The notes under the pieces were generated by a model. That model worked only from the letters and a program-made list of their open reading frames with translations, searched no databases and was not told the origin of the DNA. A program made the position numbers and the translations under genes. DNA of 64,000 nucleotides. It comes from Brachybacterium halotolerans (GTDB lineage Bacteria > Actinomycetota > Actinomycetes > Actinomycetales > Dermabacteraceae). Where the stretch lies: positions 1 to 64,000 of the forward strand of contig NZ_JAEDAJ010000003.1 of the NCBI RefSeq assembly GCF_016623465.1, read 5' to 3'. Positions within the stretch are counted from its first letter, which is position 1; each line of letters opens with the position of its first letter. Positions 23,771 to 35,161 of the stretch are shown piece by piece.

Positions 23771-24501
23771 GGGCGCCCCGCCACCTCGAGGGCCTCGGGC
23801 AGGGTGAACGCGCCGGCGTAGAGGGCCTTGCCGACGATCGCGCCCTCGACGCCCTCGGGGACGAGGGTCCGCAGCGCCGCGAGGTCGTCGAGCGAGGAGA
23901 TGCCGCCGGAGGCCACGACCTTCGCGTCGGTGCTCTCGCACACGCGGCGCAGCAGGTCCACGTTGGGGCCGCTCATCATGCCGTCCTTCGTGACGTCGGT
24001 GATGACGTAGCGGGCGCAGCCGGCGGCGTCGAGGCGCTCGATCGCCTCCCAGAGGTCGCCGCCCTCCTTGGTCCAGCCGCGGGCGGCGAGCGTCGAGCCG
24101 CGCACGTCGAGGCCCACGGCGATGCGGTCGCCGTGCTCGGCGATGACCTCGGCCGTCCACTCCGGGTTCTCGAGGGCGGCGGTGCCGAGGTTCACGCGGC
24201 GGCACCCGGTCGCGAGCGCGGCCGTGAGGCTCGCGTCGTCGCGGATGCCGCCGGAGAGCTCGACCTGCAGGTCGACGGCCGCGACGACCTCGGCGAGCAG
24301 GTTCGCATTGCTACCGCGTCCGAAGGCGGCGTCGAGGTCCACGAGATGCAGCCAGCTCGCCCCGCCGTGCTCGAAGGTGCGGGCGGCCTCGAGAGGCGAT
24401 CCGTAGCTGGTCTCGGTGCCGGCCTCACCCTGGACGAGGCGGACGGCCTGGCCGTCCTGGACGTCGACGGCGGGCAGGAGTTCGAGAACGGGGCTGGTCA
24501 T
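23767..24501 (-). CDS. hisA: ProFAR isomerase (HisA/PriA)
   Basis: TIM-barrel isomerase of histidine synthesis. The 244-aa product begins [20 protein letters not shown], with the first catalytic Asp, and has [24 protein letters not shown] and [10 protein letters not shown] phosphate-binding turns. In actinobacteria lacking trpF this enzyme (PriA) also acts in tryptophan synthesis; the window cannot show whether trpF exists. ATG 24501 has GGAGG at 6 nt. A gap of 89 bp separates it from the 51-aa gene upstream. Confidence 0.95.
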   Translation of the reverse strand: MTSPVLELLPAVDVQDGQAVRLVQGEAGTETSYGSPLEAARTFEHGGASWLHLVDLDAAFGRGSNANLLAEVVAAVDLQVELSGGIRDDASLTAALATGCRRVNLGTAALENPEWTAEVIAEHGDRIAVGLDVRGSTLAARGWTKEGGDLWEAIERLDAAGCARYVITDVTKDGMMSGPNVDLLRRVCESTDAKVVASGGISSLDDLAALRTLVPEGVEGAIVGKALYAGAFTLPEALEVAGRP

Positions 24502-24590
24502 GGGGTCCTCCGGGAACGGACGGTGGGAGAGGTGAGAGGAAGGGCCGGTCGAGGCTGCGGACAGGGCCCGAGGGCCGGCGGGATCGCGCG

Positions 24591-24746
24591 TCAGGTCTGG
24601 ATGCGCCAGACGCAGACGGCCACGCAGACGAGACCGAGGACGAGGAGCAGGATCCGCAGCCACCAGGGCTTGCCCGAACGGTGGAAGGACCACGCGCCGC
24701 CGAGCAGCATCCCGCCGGCGAAGAGCATGACGAAGGCGAGGATCAT
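24591..24746 (-). CDS. 51-aa membrane protein inside the his operon
   Basis: Starts with an ATG that overlaps the hisH stop (ATGA). The product is almost entirely two hydrophobic helices ([20 protein letters not shown] and [18 protein letters not shown]) joined by a short basic loop FHRSGKPWW. The frame ends well before hisA. Translational coupling, the membrane-protein composition and the Trp-bounded helices argue that it is real. I do not recognise a family, and nothing links it chemically to histidine synthesis. Confidence 0.75.
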   Translation of the reverse strand: MILAFVMLFAGGMLLGGAWSFHRSGKPWWLRILLLVLGLVCVAVCVWRIQT

Positions 24747-25447
24747 GAGGCGGCCGACCTCGTCGCGAGGCGCGGCAGTCCCGCGAGCCAGTTGCGCAGC
24801 AGACGCGTCCCGGCCCCGCCGGACTTCTCCGGGTGGAACTGGGTGGCGGTCAGCGCGCCGTTCTCGACGGCGGCGACGAAGCGGTCGCCGCCGTGATCGG
24901 ACCAGGTGACCAGCGGGTCGGGCATGGGCGGCTGCGACTCGAGCTCCCAGGAGCGGGCGGCGTAGGAGTGGACGAAGTAGAAGCGCTCGTCCTCGATGCC
25001 GGCGAACAGCCGACTGCCCTGGGGGACCTCGACCGTGTTCCAGCCCATGTGCGGGACGACGTCGGCCTCGAGGCGGGTGATCTCGCCGGGCCACTGGTCG
25101 AGGCCCGCCGCGCGCTCTCCGTGCTCGGTGCCGGCCGCGAACATGACCTGCAGGCCCACGCAGATGCCGAGCACCGGGAGCCCGCCGGCCAGGCGGCGCT
25201 CGATGATGCGGTCGCCGCCCACGGCGCGGATCTGCGCGGCGGTCGCGGCGAAGGCGCCGACACCGGGGACGACGAGCCCGTCGGCTCCGAGTGCGCTATC
25301 CCGATCGGCGGTCAGCTCGACGTCAGCGCCGGAGGCCTCGAGGGCGCGCACGGCGGAGCGGACGTTCCCGCTGCCGTGGTCCAGGACGACGACGCGCGGC
25401 GCAGGGACGTCGCTCTGCGGGGAGGGGCTGTTCTCGCTCCCGCTCAT
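24743..25447 (-). CDS. hisH: Imidazole glycerol phosphate synthase, glutamine amidotransferase subunit
   Basis: Supplies ammonia from glutamine to HisF. The 234-aa product has the class I amidotransferase nucleophile in [11 protein letters not shown], the PHMGWN motif and the His/Glu pair in FHPEKSG. HisF is not in the window. The ATG overlaps the stop of the upstream unknown gene. Confidence 0.96.
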   Translation of the reverse strand: MSGSENSPSPQSDVPAPRVVVLDHGSGNVRSAVRALEASGADVELTADRDSALGADGLVVPGVGAFAATAAQIRAVGGDRIIERRLAGGLPVLGICVGLQVMFAAGTEHGERAAGLDQWPGEITRLEADVVPHMGWNTVEVPQGSRLFAGIEDERFYFVHSYAARSWELESQPPMPDPLVTWSDHGGDRFVAAVENGALTATQFHPEKSGGAGTRLLRNWLAGLPRLATRSAAS

Positions 25448-26058
25448 CGACCCTTGCGTCCCTTCGCGATCCAGGCGAGCGCCTCGTCACGGGTGAGGAC
25501 GGCGGGGTCGTAGCCCTCGCCGAGGGTGGCGACGTCGGCCGAGCCGAGCATGAGCTGCTCCACGACCTCGTCCATCGCTCCCATGACGATCGCGGGCGAC
25601 ACGTCGTCCCCGCGCTCCCCCGCCTTGTAGCGGGTGGCGGTCATGCGGTCGCCCTTGCGCCAGAACAGGACGACGCCGTTGCGCTGCAGGGCGGTCGAGG
25701 TGACGGCGGCGAGCTCGTGGGCGGCGTCCTCCTGGAGGGCGCCGACGGCGATGGCGCCCATGCCGGTGTCGTGGACGCGCGCGCCGGCGGGGATGTCGGC
25801 GCCGTCGGTGCGGGCCTCGCGGCCCAGGCGGATCGCGCCGGCGAGTGCCTTCGCGGAGGCGACGGAGGTGGCGACCACGGCGATCGCGGGCTCCTCGTCG
25901 TCCCCGCCGCCGATGATGTCCTCGACGGTGAAGGGCTCGGACTCCTCTGCGGCGTCCTCGACGTCGCCTCCGAGATCGAGGCCCTGGGTGAGGCGCGCGA
26001 ACTCGGCGTCGATGTCGTCGTCGCCGCCGGAGGGGCGGGGCGGTTCTGCGGTGCTCAC
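25444..26058 (-). CDS. Uncharacterised protein between hisB and hisH
   Basis: A 204-aa protein with a GTG start overlapping the hisB stop (GTGA) and a stop overlapping hisH (ATGA). The first 65 residues are acidic. The rest looks like an alpha/beta fold ([20 protein letters not shown], then [37 protein letters not shown] and a helical end with a basic KGRKGR tail). I see no catalytic motif and no family I can name. Coupling on both sides implies a dose-matched product of the his operon. Confidence 0.85.
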   Translation of the reverse strand: MSTAEPPRPSGGDDDIDAEFARLTQGLDLGGDVEDAAEESEPFTVEDIIGGGDDEEPAIAVVATSVASAKALAGAIRLGREARTDGADIPAGARVHDTGMGAIAVGALQEDAAHELAAVTSTALQRNGVVLFWRKGDRMTATRYKAGERGDDVSPAIVMGAMDEVVEQLMLGSADVATLGEGYDPAVLTRDEALAWIAKGRKGR

Positions 26059-26681
26059 AGTGCTCCCTTCGTGGAGGGGATGTCGGCGACGCGCGGATCG
26101 GGCGCGCATGCGGCGCGCAGGGCCCGGGCGAGGGCCTTGAACTGGGCTTCGACGATGTGGTGCGGGTCCCGACCGGCGAGCACGCGCATGTGCAGGCAGA
26201 TGGCCGCGTGGAAGGACAGCGACTCCAGGACGTGCCGGGTCAGCGACCCCGTGAAGTGCCCCCCGATGAGATGCAGGGCCTGCGCCTCGCTCTCGCCGGT
26301 GTGCACGCAGTAGGGGCGGCCGGAGACGTCGACCACGGCGTGGGCGAGCGCCTCGTCGAGCGGGATGGTGGCCTCGCCGAAGCGGGTGATGCCGCGCTTG
26401 TCGCCGAGGGCCTCGCGCAGGCACTGGCCGAGCACGATCGCGGTGTCCTCCACCGTGTGGTGGACGTCGATGTCGGTGTCGCCGCTCGCGCGCACGGTGA
26501 GGTCGAAGCGCGCGTGGGTGCCCAGCGCCGTGAGCATGTGGTCGTAGAACGGCACGGTCGTCGAGACGTCCACCTGACCGCTGCCGTCGAGGTCGAGGAA
26601 CACCTCGACGCTGGACTCGCGAGTGGTGCGCGAGATGCTCGCGGTGCGGTGCGCGCGGTGCGCGTCGGGGATCTGTGTCAT
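26055..26681 (-). CDS. hisB: Imidazoleglycerol-phosphate dehydratase
   Basis: Monofunctional manganese enzyme of 208 aa. The metal-binding repeats are [15 protein letters not shown] and [13 protein letters not shown] in the first half, then [24 protein letters not shown] in the second. No phosphatase domain is fused. ATG overlaps the hisC stop (ATGA). Confidence 0.97.
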   Translation of the reverse strand: MTQIPDAHRAHRTASISRTTRESSVEVFLDLDGSGQVDVSTTVPFYDHMLTALGTHARFDLTVRASGDTDIDVHHTVEDTAIVLGQCLREALGDKRGITRFGEATIPLDEALAHAVVDVSGRPYCVHTGESEAQALHLIGGHFTGSLTRHVLESLSFHAAICLHMRVLAGRDPHHIVEAQFKALARALRAACAPDPRVADIPSTKGAL

Positions 26682-27856
26682 CGGGGGTCGGCCTCCTCGA
26701 GGGCGGTGCGGAATGCGGCGTTGTCCTGGGGCGTGCCGACGGAGACCCGCATCCAGGGCTCGGGCCCGACCTCGCGGATGAGCACGCCGCGCTCGAGCAG
26801 AGCCTCCCACACCTCGTGGCGGCTCGCGGCCCGGTGCAGGAGCGGTTCGAAGTACACGAAGTTCGCGTCCGAGGGGGCGACGACGTGACCGCGCTCGACG
26901 AGGTGATCGAAGAGAGCGTCGCGCTCGGCGCGCAGCCGCTCGACCTGCCCCAGCAGCTCCTCACGGTGCGCGAGGGCGGTGCGGGCGACGGCCTGCGTGA
27001 CGGCCGAGAGGTGGTAGGGCAGGCGCACCACGCGGACCGCGTCGACGATCCGCGGGTCCGCGACCAGATACCCCAGGCGCCCGCCGGCGAGCGCGAAGGC
27101 CTTGGACATCGTGCGCGTGACCACGAGGTTCGGGAACTCGCCGAGCAGCTCGAGGGCGCTGGGCACGCCGTCGCGCCGGAACTCGCCGTAGGCCTCGTCG
27201 ACCACCAGCATCCCCGAGCTGGGCAGCAGCGCCTCGGCGGCGGCGCGCACGACCTCCGGGTCGAGCGCCGTTCCCGTCGGGTTGTTCGGGCTGGTGAGGA
27301 CGACGATGTGCGGACGGTGCGCGGAGATCGCCTCGCGCACGTCGTCCGCGTCGAGCGCGAAGTCCGGGGCGGGGCCCCGGTCGGCGACGACCCAGCGGGT
27401 GAAGGTGTCGCGCGCATACTCCGGGTACATCGAGTAGTGCGGCGCGAAGCCGAGCGCCGTCCGGCCGGGCCCGCCGAAGGCGAGCATCAGCTGGTGCATG
27501 ACCTCGTTCGAGCCGTTCGCCGCCCAGACCGCCTCGACCGCGGACGCAGGGACCCCGGACTCCGCGGCGAGGTACTCGGCGAGATCGGCGCGCAGCGCCG
27601 TGAACTCCCGGTCGGGATAGCGGTTCAGGCCGGCCGACGCCTCCTGCACCGCGCGTCCCAGATCGGCGGCGAGCTCGGCGGACGGGCCGAAGGGGTTCTC
27701 GTTGACGTTCAGCAGGTGCGGCACGTCGATCTGCGGGGCCCCGTACGGCTCGACGCCCGCGAGGTCCTCCCGGCGCGGCGGGATCCCCGGGCGCGCGATG
27801 GGATCTGCGGGATCGGCGCCGGGCGCGGCGGGGTCGGGTCGGCTCGAGGTGGGCAT
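26678..27856 (-). CDS. hisC: Histidinol-phosphate aminotransferase
   Basis: PLP aminotransferase, first gene of this his operon. The 392-aa product includes [41 protein letters not shown] and MSKAFALAG, whose Lys binds PLP. ATG 27856 is preceded by TACGAT with a 6-nt spacer, so the mRNA is probably leaderless. The first 35 residues are Pro/Ala/Asp-rich. Confidence 0.96.
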   Translation of the reverse strand: MPTSSRPDPAAPGADPADPIARPGIPPRREDLAGVEPYGAPQIDVPHLLNVNENPFGPSAELAADLGRAVQEASAGLNRYPDREFTALRADLAEYLAAESGVPASAVEAVWAANGSNEVMHQLMLAFGGPGRTALGFAPHYSMYPEYARDTFTRWVVADRGPAPDFALDADDVREAISAHRPHIVVLTSPNNPTGTALDPEVVRAAAEALLPSSGMLVVDEAYGEFRRDGVPSALELLGEFPNLVVTRTMSKAFALAGGRLGYLVADPRIVDAVRVVRLPYHLSAVTQAVARTALAHREELLGQVERLRAERDALFDHLVERGHVVAPSDANFVYFEPLLHRAASRHEVWEALLERGVLIREVGPEPWMRVSVGTPQDNAAFRTALEEADPR

Positions 27857-27862
27857 GGCCCC

Positions 27863-27868
27863 ATCGTA
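27863..27868 (-). promoter_or_regulatory. hisC leaderless -10 box
   Basis: TACGAT on the minus strand ends 6 nt before the hisC ATG, placing the transcription start at or next to the A of the start codon. No clear -35. Confidence 0.5.
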
Positions 27869-28014
27869 GAGGTCCGGACCTGGTGGGATCCGCGCCGCCC
27901 GGTGCGCGGAACCGGCCGCCGTCGGTCCTGCTCGGGCACCTCGTCGCCGGGCGCTCCCCGCCCCGCGCACGTGCGTCCCGCCACGCTCCCAGCGCCCGAC
28001 CACCCGCGGGTCGG

Positions 28015-28020
28015 TACCCT
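28015..28020 (+). promoter_or_regulatory. DUF3054 gene leaderless -10 box
   Basis: TACCCT ends 6 nt before the GTG at 28027, and no ribosome-binding site is present, as expected for a leaderless start. Confidence 0.45.
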
Positions 28021-28026
28021 GGCGCG

Positions 28027-28509
28027 GTGCTTCGCTTCCTCGGTGCCCTGATCGGCGACGTCCTCGCCGTGGTCCTCTTCGTCGCGATCGGCCTGCTCCA
28101 GCACGGCTACGACATCTCGACGCAGAATCTCGTGCTGGTGGGCTGGCCCTTCGCGGCCGCCCTCCTCGTCGGCCATCTGGCCGCGCAGACCTGGCGCGCG
28201 CCCTTCCGCATCTGGCCGCAGGGCGTGTTCGTGTGGGCGATCACGATCGTCGGCGCCATGGCCGTGCGCACCCTCATGCAGGCCGGCACCGAGGTGTCCT
28301 TCGTGATCGTCACCTCGATCGTCCTCGGCGTGCTCATGCTCGGCTGGCGCGCGGTCGCGACCTTCCTCACGCGCGGCGAGCGCAGGGTCGTCGAGGTCGT
28401 GGACGAGGCCGATCTCGAGACGGGGAGCGGGCCCGAGGTGACCACCGGCACCGAGGACGAGAAGGCCGCCGAGGCCAGGATCGCCGCCGAGAAGGCCGAC
28501 AACTCCTGA
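28027..28509 (+). CDS. DUF3054 family membrane protein
   Basis: A 160-aa protein with four hydrophobic segments in the first 115 residues (FLGALIGDVLAVVLFVAIGL, LVLVGWPFAAALLVGHLA, VFVWAITIVGAMAVRTLM, FVIVTSIVLGVLMLGWRAV) and an acidic cytoplasmic tail. The pattern, with TWRAPFRIWPQGVFVW between helices 2 and 3, matches DUF3054. Function unknown. It lies inverted between hisD and hisC. Confidence 0.85.
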   Translation: MLRFLGALIGDVLAVVLFVAIGLLQHGYDISTQNLVLVGWPFAAALLVGHLAAQTWRAPFRIWPQGVFVWAITIVGAMAVRTLMQAGTEVSFVIVTSIVLGVLMLGWRAVATFLTRGERRVVEVVDEADLETGSGPEVTTGTEDEKAAEARIAAEKADNS

Positions 28510-28513
28510 GGAC

Positions 28514-28529
28514 CCGGGGCGAGCCCCGG
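28514..28529. terminator. Small hairpin between convergent genes
   Basis: CCGGGGC-GA-GCCCCGG between the DUF3054 gene stop and the hisD stop. The 2-nt loop is tight; real folding would open a pair. Could end transcripts from both sides. Confidence 0.4.
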
Positions 28530-28569
28530 CGGAAGCACTTCCCCGCTCTCCGGTCGACGCGCCCGACCC

Positions 28570-29901
28570 TCACGCGTCGGGCGCGAACCTCACGTCCACC
28601 GCGGTGCCGTGGGCCGGCAGGCCCTCGGAGCGGGCGAGCGTCGTCGCCGCCTCCCGTGACGCGGCGAGCGCGTCCTCGTCGTACTCGACGACGTGGATGC
28701 CGCGCAGGAACGACTGCACGCCGAGCCCTCCGGCGAAGCGCGAGGTGCCGCCCGTCGGCAGCACGTGGTTGGAGCCGGCCGCGTAGTCGCCCAGGCTCAC
28801 CGGGCTGAAGGGGCCGACGAACACCGCGCCGGCATTGGTGACGCGCGCGGCGACGCCGGCCGCATCGGCCGTCTGGATCTCGAGGTGCTCCGCGCCGTAG
28901 GCGTCGACCACCGCGAGGCCCTGCCCGATGTCGTCCACGAGGATCGCGCCGCTCTGGCGCCCGCGCAGCGCCTCGGCGATCCGCTCGTGGTGCTCGGCCG
29001 CGGGGACCTGGGCCTCCAGCTCCGTCTCGACGCGGCCGACGAGGGACTCGTCGTCCGTGACCAGCACGGCGGCGGCCATCGGGTCGTGCTCGGCCTGCGA
29101 GATGAGGTCGGCGGCGACCAGGCGGGGCTCGGCGGAGGCGTCCGCGAGGATCGCGATCTCCGTCGGCCCGGCCTCCGCGTCGATCCCGACGACGCCGCGC
29201 ACCAGACGCTTCGCCGCCGCGACGTAGACGTTCCCGGGGCCGGTCACGAGGTCCACGCCCTCGAGCGCACGGCCGTCGCCGAGATCGTCGGCGCCGTGGG
29301 CGAGCAGGGCGATCGCCTGCGCGCCGCCGACGGCAAGGACCTCCTCGATCCCCAGCAGGGCGCAGGCCGCGAGGATCGTGGGGTGCGGCAGGCCGCCGAA
29401 CTCCTTCTGCGGCGGGGAGGCGAGCACGATCGTTCCCACACCGGCGGTCTGCGCGGGCACGGCGTTCATCACCACGGAGCTGGGCAGGACGGCGCGGCCG
29501 CCCGGGACGTACAGGCCCACGCGGCGCACGGGCACCCAGCGCTGGGTGACGCGTCCGCCGGGGACAACCTCGACGCTGTCGGGCTCGCGCACCTGGGCGG
29601 CGTCGACGGCGCGGACCCGCGAGATCGCGGTCTCCAGGGCCGCGCGCACCGCGGGGTCGAGCTCGGCGAGCGCCCGCGCGATCTCCGCGGGAGGGACGCG
29701 CAGGTGCTCGGGCCGCACGCCGTCGAAGCGCTCGGAGGCCTCGAGGACGGCGGCCGCGCCGCGCGTCGCGACGTCCTCGATCACCGGGGCGACGGCCTCG
29801 GCCGCCGCGGCGACGTCGACCTCGGGACGGGGCAGGGAGGCGGCGAGCTCGGCGGGACCGGGACGGGTCCCGCGCAGGTCGGTCACGGAGAGGAAGGACA
29901 T
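28570..29901 (-). CDS. hisD: Histidinol dehydrogenase
   Basis: Zinc- and NAD-dependent double oxidation of histidinol to histidine. The 443-aa product contains [30 protein letters not shown] and [15 protein letters not shown] with the zinc-ligand His residues. Normal length. It stands apart from the other his genes and has its own probable leaderless promoter. Confidence 0.97.
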   Translation of the reverse strand: MSFLSVTDLRGTRPGPAELAASLPRPEVDVAAAAEAVAPVIEDVATRGAAAVLEASERFDGVRPEHLRVPPAEIARALAELDPAVRAALETAISRVRAVDAAQVREPDSVEVVPGGRVTQRWVPVRRVGLYVPGGRAVLPSSVVMNAVPAQTAGVGTIVLASPPQKEFGGLPHPTILAACALLGIEEVLAVGGAQAIALLAHGADDLGDGRALEGVDLVTGPGNVYVAAAKRLVRGVVGIDAEAGPTEIAILADASAEPRLVAADLISQAEHDPMAAAVLVTDDESLVGRVETELEAQVPAAEHHERIAEALRGRQSGAILVDDIGQGLAVVDAYGAEHLEIQTADAAGVAARVTNAGAVFVGPFSPVSLGDYAAGSNHVLPTGGTSRFAGGLGVQSFLRGIHVVEYDEDALAASREAATTLARSEGLPAHGTAVDVRFAPDA

Positions 29902-29907
29902 GGGGGA

Positions 29908-29913
29908 AGTCTA
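29908..29913 (-). promoter_or_regulatory. hisD leaderless -10 box
   Basis: TAGACT on the minus strand ends 6 nt before the hisD ATG. Confidence 0.5.
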
Positions 29914-29914
29914 G

Positions 29915-32374
<2,460 letters not shown>

Positions 32375-32434
32375 CCGCTGATGCGCTGACGCGCTGAGGG
32401 TCGACCGCACCTCCCGAGGGCGGTCGACCACCGG

Positions 32435-32466
32435 AAGGGCCCGGATGCTTCGGCATCCGGGCCCTT
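32435..32466. terminator. Strong icd terminator
   Basis: Perfect 14-bp stem (32435-32448 with 32453-32466) closed by a TTCG tetraloop, about 60 bp past icd. A second perfect 10-bp stem (32399-32408 with 32420-32429) precedes it. Placed between convergent genes, it may work for both strands. Confidence 0.8.
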
Positions 32467-32513
32467 CGTCGTCGGACCACGAGGTCGTCGGACCACGAGC
32501 GCCCGGCACGCGC

Positions 32514-33299
32514 TCAGTCGCGGGGCGCGCGGCCGAGCCGCTTCCAGAGCAGCGCCCACTGGCGAGGCGCGAGGTCCCGGGGCCGGTCCCGGCGCGCGAC
32601 GCCGGCCGCCCGCAGTGCGTCGTCGATCCGGCGCCGGCCCGACGCCCCGCGAGGAGGCAGGGCCCTCGGAAGGATCCGCTCGAGGGTCCCTCCCCCGCCC
32701 GCGAACACGCAGCGCGCGAAGCGCTCGTACGCGGCGCGCTCCCGGAGCGGGAGGAGGGGGTGCTCGCGGCGCCCGAGCACGAGGATCCCGCCGTCGACCG
32801 ACGGTGCGGGACGGAAGGCACGCGACGGCACGCGCCCCTCGAGCCTCGCGCGGATCCATGGCGCGGCCTGGACTGTCAGCAGGGTGGATCCGCCCACCCC
32901 GGCGCGCTTGCGGGCCACTTCCCACTGCGTGAGCAGGACGGCGCGACGCCAGCTGCGCTCCCGCAGCAGGCGCCGCAGGATGGGTGTGGTCAGGTGGAAG
33001 GGGATGTTGCCGACGATCGTCGCCGCCTCGAGCGGATGGGTGAGCGCATCGGCGGCGATCACGCGGGCACCGGGCAGCTTGCGGCGCAGCGCCCGGGCGC
33101 GGTGCTCGTCGATCTCGAGGGCTGTGAGCGGCACGCCCCGTGCGGCGAGCACACGGGTGAGGGCGCCGTCGCCGGCGCCGAGCTCGAGCACGCTCGTGCC
33201 GTCCCGGGGGACGAGGTCGGCGATCTGCTCGAGAGTGGGTCGGTGGACGAGGAAGTTCTGGCCGAGTTCATGGCGTCCGCCATGGAGGGAGCGGGGCAT
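32514..33299 (-). CDS. Erm-family 23S rRNA (adenine-N6) methyltransferase
   Basis: Methylates the 23S rRNA exit-tunnel adenine (A2058 in E. coli numbering), which confers macrolide-lincosamide-streptogramin B resistance in known Erm enzymes. The 261-aa sequence has GGRHELGQNFLVHRPTLEQI, the SAM site VLELGAGDGALT, LEIDEH, NIPFHLTTPILRRLL (the catalytic NIPF-type motif) and LTQWEVARKRAGVGG. These point to Erm, not the housekeeping KsgA, which has a different start and catalytic context. The C-terminus is Arg-rich. Upstream is a short uORF and several hairpins, so it is probably inducible. Substrate specificity and class are not determined. Confidence 0.9.
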   Translation of the reverse strand: MPRSLHGGRHELGQNFLVHRPTLEQIADLVPRDGTSVLELGAGDGALTRVLAARGVPLTALEIDEHRARALRRKLPGARVIAADALTHPLEAATIVGNIPFHLTTPILRRLLRERSWRRAVLLTQWEVARKRAGVGGSTLLTVQAAPWIRARLEGRVPSRAFRPAPSVDGGILVLGRREHPLLPLRERAAYERFARCVFAGGGGTLERILPRALPPRGASGRRRIDDALRAAGVARRDRPRDLAPRQWALLWKRLGRAPRD

Positions 33300-33430
33300 G
33301 GGTGGTCTCCGTGCTGTCGGGTCGGAGCACCCGGCATCTCACCCGTGCCGGCGGCAGGGGGAGGCGAGGTTCGCGCGTCCGGGTGCGAGGGCTCTCGACG
33401 GGACGGCGCGCATCATGCGACGGCGCGCCG
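33300..33430 (-). promoter_or_regulatory. erm leader with candidate attenuator and SD-sequestering stem
   Basis: A perfect 10-bp stem (33402-33411 with 33423-33432) begins inside the stop codon of the upstream uORF, so a ribosome there would melt it. Nearer the gene, CUCCG can pair with the CGGAG that contains the erm ribosome-binding site (33323-33327 with 33307-33311). An alternative CGGGU/ACCCG stem (33318-33322, 33329-33333) would compete with that pairing. The layout fits translation- or transcription-attenuation as known for other erm genes; folding here is by eye. Confidence 0.5.
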
Positions 33431-33496
33431 TCAGGCGCGGCGGTCGCGGAAGGTGAGTGCGCGGTCCGCGGGGACCGCACGGAGAAGGGTTCCCAT
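33431..33496 (-). CDS. 21-aa leader peptide upstream of erm
   Basis: Small ORF starting MGTLLRAVPAD and ending FRDRRA before TGA. A -10 box TAGCGT (33509-33504) ends 7 nt before its ATG, so the transcript would begin at the start codon and be leaderless. It lies 131 nt upstream of the erm ATG. A leader peptide whose translation responds to ribosome-targeting drugs is typical for erm control. Evidence is position, promoter fit and context; codon statistics are not useful at this length. Confidence 0.6.
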   Translation of the reverse strand: MGTLLRAVPADRALTFRDRRA

Positions 33497-33503
33497 GGGC
33501 GGG

Positions 33504-33509
33504 ACGCTA
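33504..33509 (-). promoter_or_regulatory. -10 box of erm leader transcript
   Basis: TAGCGT on the minus strand. TTCGAC lies 19 bp upstream as a poor -35, within a small AT-rich patch (GAATTCG). Regulation by a WhiB7-type activator is conceivable, but the required motif is not clear here. Confidence 0.4.
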
Positions 33510-33589
33510 TCGAGGGGACGGCGGCGGCGTCGAACGAATTCTCCGCACGCTCCGCCCGCGTCGAAGGGCGTGGGAGCGGAGCGGGCCGC

Positions 33590-34387
33590 TCAGCCCAGGA
33601 TCTGACGCACGAGGGCGAGGAGCGCGATCACGACGATGGTGCCGCGCAGCACCCATTCGGGAAGCCGCTTGGTGAGGTGGGAGCCGAAGTAGCCGCCGAG
33701 CAGGGCTCCGAGCGCGATCGCGATCACGCCCTCCCACCGCACGTCGGCACCGAAGGCGAAGTGGGCCACCAGGTAGACGAGTGCCGCCATCACGTTCACC
33801 AGCAGGCTGAACAGGTTCTTCACGGCGTTGACGCTCTTCATCGAGCGGCCGGTGAAGGCACCGAGCAGGCCGAGGTAGAGGATGCCCTGCGCGGCCGTGA
33901 AGTAGCCCCCGTACATCGAGGCGGCGCCCATGGAGACCATGAGGCCCGGCGAGCGGTAGGCGGCCGCGCTGCTGCCGGCGTCCGCGTCCCTCTGGCCGGT
34001 CCCCCGCCGAGGGATCCAGGTGGCCAGTCGCTTCTGGAAGACCACGAGCAGCAGCGCGACCACGATGAGGACGGGCACGACGACCTGGAGCGCCCCGGGC
34101 GGTGAGATCAGCAGCAGGCAGGACCCGATGGTCGCGGTCACGACCACGATGGCGGCGAGCGGGCGCACGTCGCGCCATTCGGCCGAGATCTCGCGCCGGT
34201 AGCCGAAGAACGAGCCGACGGTCGAGAACACCATGCCCATGGTGTTGGTGCGCACGGCGGTGCCGGGATCGAGGCCGAGGGCGAGGAGCACGGGGAGCGT
34301 GAGCAGGGATCCGCTGCCCACCGCGGAGTTGATCGCGCCCGCGAGGGCACCCATCACGAGCAGCACCACGAGCGACTGCGGATCCAC
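33590..34387 (-). CDS. TauE/SafE family sulfite exporter-like permease
   Basis: A 265-aa membrane protein with seven or eight hydrophobic helices. The N-terminal half has the family pattern GALAGAINSAVGSGSLLTLP and TNTMGMVFSTVGSFFGYRRE, repeated in the second half as GGYFTAAQGILYLGLLGAF and KNLFSLLVNVMAALVYL. Likely exports a small organic sulfur compound or sulfite; the substrate is unknown. Start is GTG 34387 after GGAGGAGAGG. Confidence 0.85.
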   Translation of the reverse strand: MDPQSLVVLLVMGALAGAINSAVGSGSLLTLPVLLALGLDPGTAVRTNTMGMVFSTVGSFFGYRREISAEWRDVRPLAAIVVVTATIGSCLLLISPPGALQVVVPVLIVVALLLVVFQKRLATWIPRRGTGQRDADAGSSAAAYRSPGLMVSMGAASMYGGYFTAAQGILYLGLLGAFTGRSMKSVNAVKNLFSLLVNVMAALVYLVAHFAFGADVRWEGVIAIALGALLGGYFGSHLTKRLPEWVLRGTIVVIALLALVRQILG

Positions 34388-34537
34388 GCGCCCTCTCCTC
34401 CTTCGCCGTCCCTCGGGGCCCGAGGGGCGTGTGCGTCGGACCGCTCGGCGGATGCGGTCCGACCTGCAACCCTAGACCCGGCCGCGGGTCGCCCTGGACT
34501 GCGCCTCACGCGTCGGACGCACGTGCCATGAGCACGC

Positions 34538-34571
34538 GCGAGGCCCCGGGCACGGCTGCCCGGGGCCTCGC
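34538..34571 (-). terminator. tpx terminator
   Basis: Perfect 15-bp stem (34538-34552 with 34557-34571), loop CGGC, about 30 bp past the tpx stop on the minus strand. Confidence 0.75.
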
Positions 34572-34603
34572 TCAGGACGTCGGTCGTCCGACGGCGATCC
34601 GTG

Positions 34604-35101
34604 TCAGCCGAGCGCCGCCACGGCGGCGTCGTAGTCGGGCTCCTCGGAGATCTCCGGGACCAGCTGGCTGTGCAGCACGGTGCCGTCGGCGTCGATCACC
34701 ACGACCGCGCGAGCGAGGAGGCCCTGCAGGGGGCCATCGGTCTGCGTGACCCCGAAGTCCTCCCCGAAGCCCGACCGGAAGGCGGAGCCGGTGACGACGT
34801 TCGTGAGCCCCTCCGCACCGCAGAAGCGGGCCTGCGCGAACGGGAGGTCCTTCGAGGCGCACACGACGACCGTGTTCTCCAGGCCGCTCGCGATCTCGTT
34901 GAAGCGGCGCACGCTCATCGCGCAGGTGCCGGTGTCCAGGGACGGGAAGATGTTCAGCACGATCCGGCGGCCGGAGAAGTCGCCGGAGGCGACGGTGCCG
35001 AGGTCCTGTCCGACGAGCTCGAACGCGGGGGCGGCGGAGCCGACGGCGGGGAGCTCGCCGACGGTGGTAACGGGGGTGCCCTTGAAGGCGGTGGTGGCCA
35101 T
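34604..35101 (-). CDS. tpx: Thiol peroxidase (atypical 2-Cys peroxiredoxin)
   Basis: Reduces hydroperoxides using thioredoxin. The 165-aa product has the peroxidatic Cys in [16 protein letters not shown] (near 60) and the resolving Cys in [11 protein letters not shown] (near 94), the Tpx spacing. ATG 35101 is 8 nt after AGAAGGA; the ATG at 35110 is too close to it. Confidence 0.96.
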   Translation of the reverse strand: MATTAFKGTPVTTVGELPAVGSAAPAFELVGQDLGTVASGDFSGRRIVLNIFPSLDTGTCAMSVRRFNEIASGLENTVVVCASKDLPFAQARFCGAEGLTNVVTGSAFRSGFGEDFGVTQTDGPLQGLLARAVVVIDADGTVLHSQLVPEISEEPDYDAAVAALG

Positions 35102-35161
35102 GTCATGCATCCTTCTGCTCGATGTGCGCTGCTCCGTCCATTGTGCCCCGTCGTCCCCGAC

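Noticed and set aside
32514-33299. Reading the rRNA methyltransferase as KsgA
   Set aside because: RHELGQNFL, NIPFHLTTPILRRLL and QWEVARKRAG are Erm features. KsgA would be expected near a different gene set.
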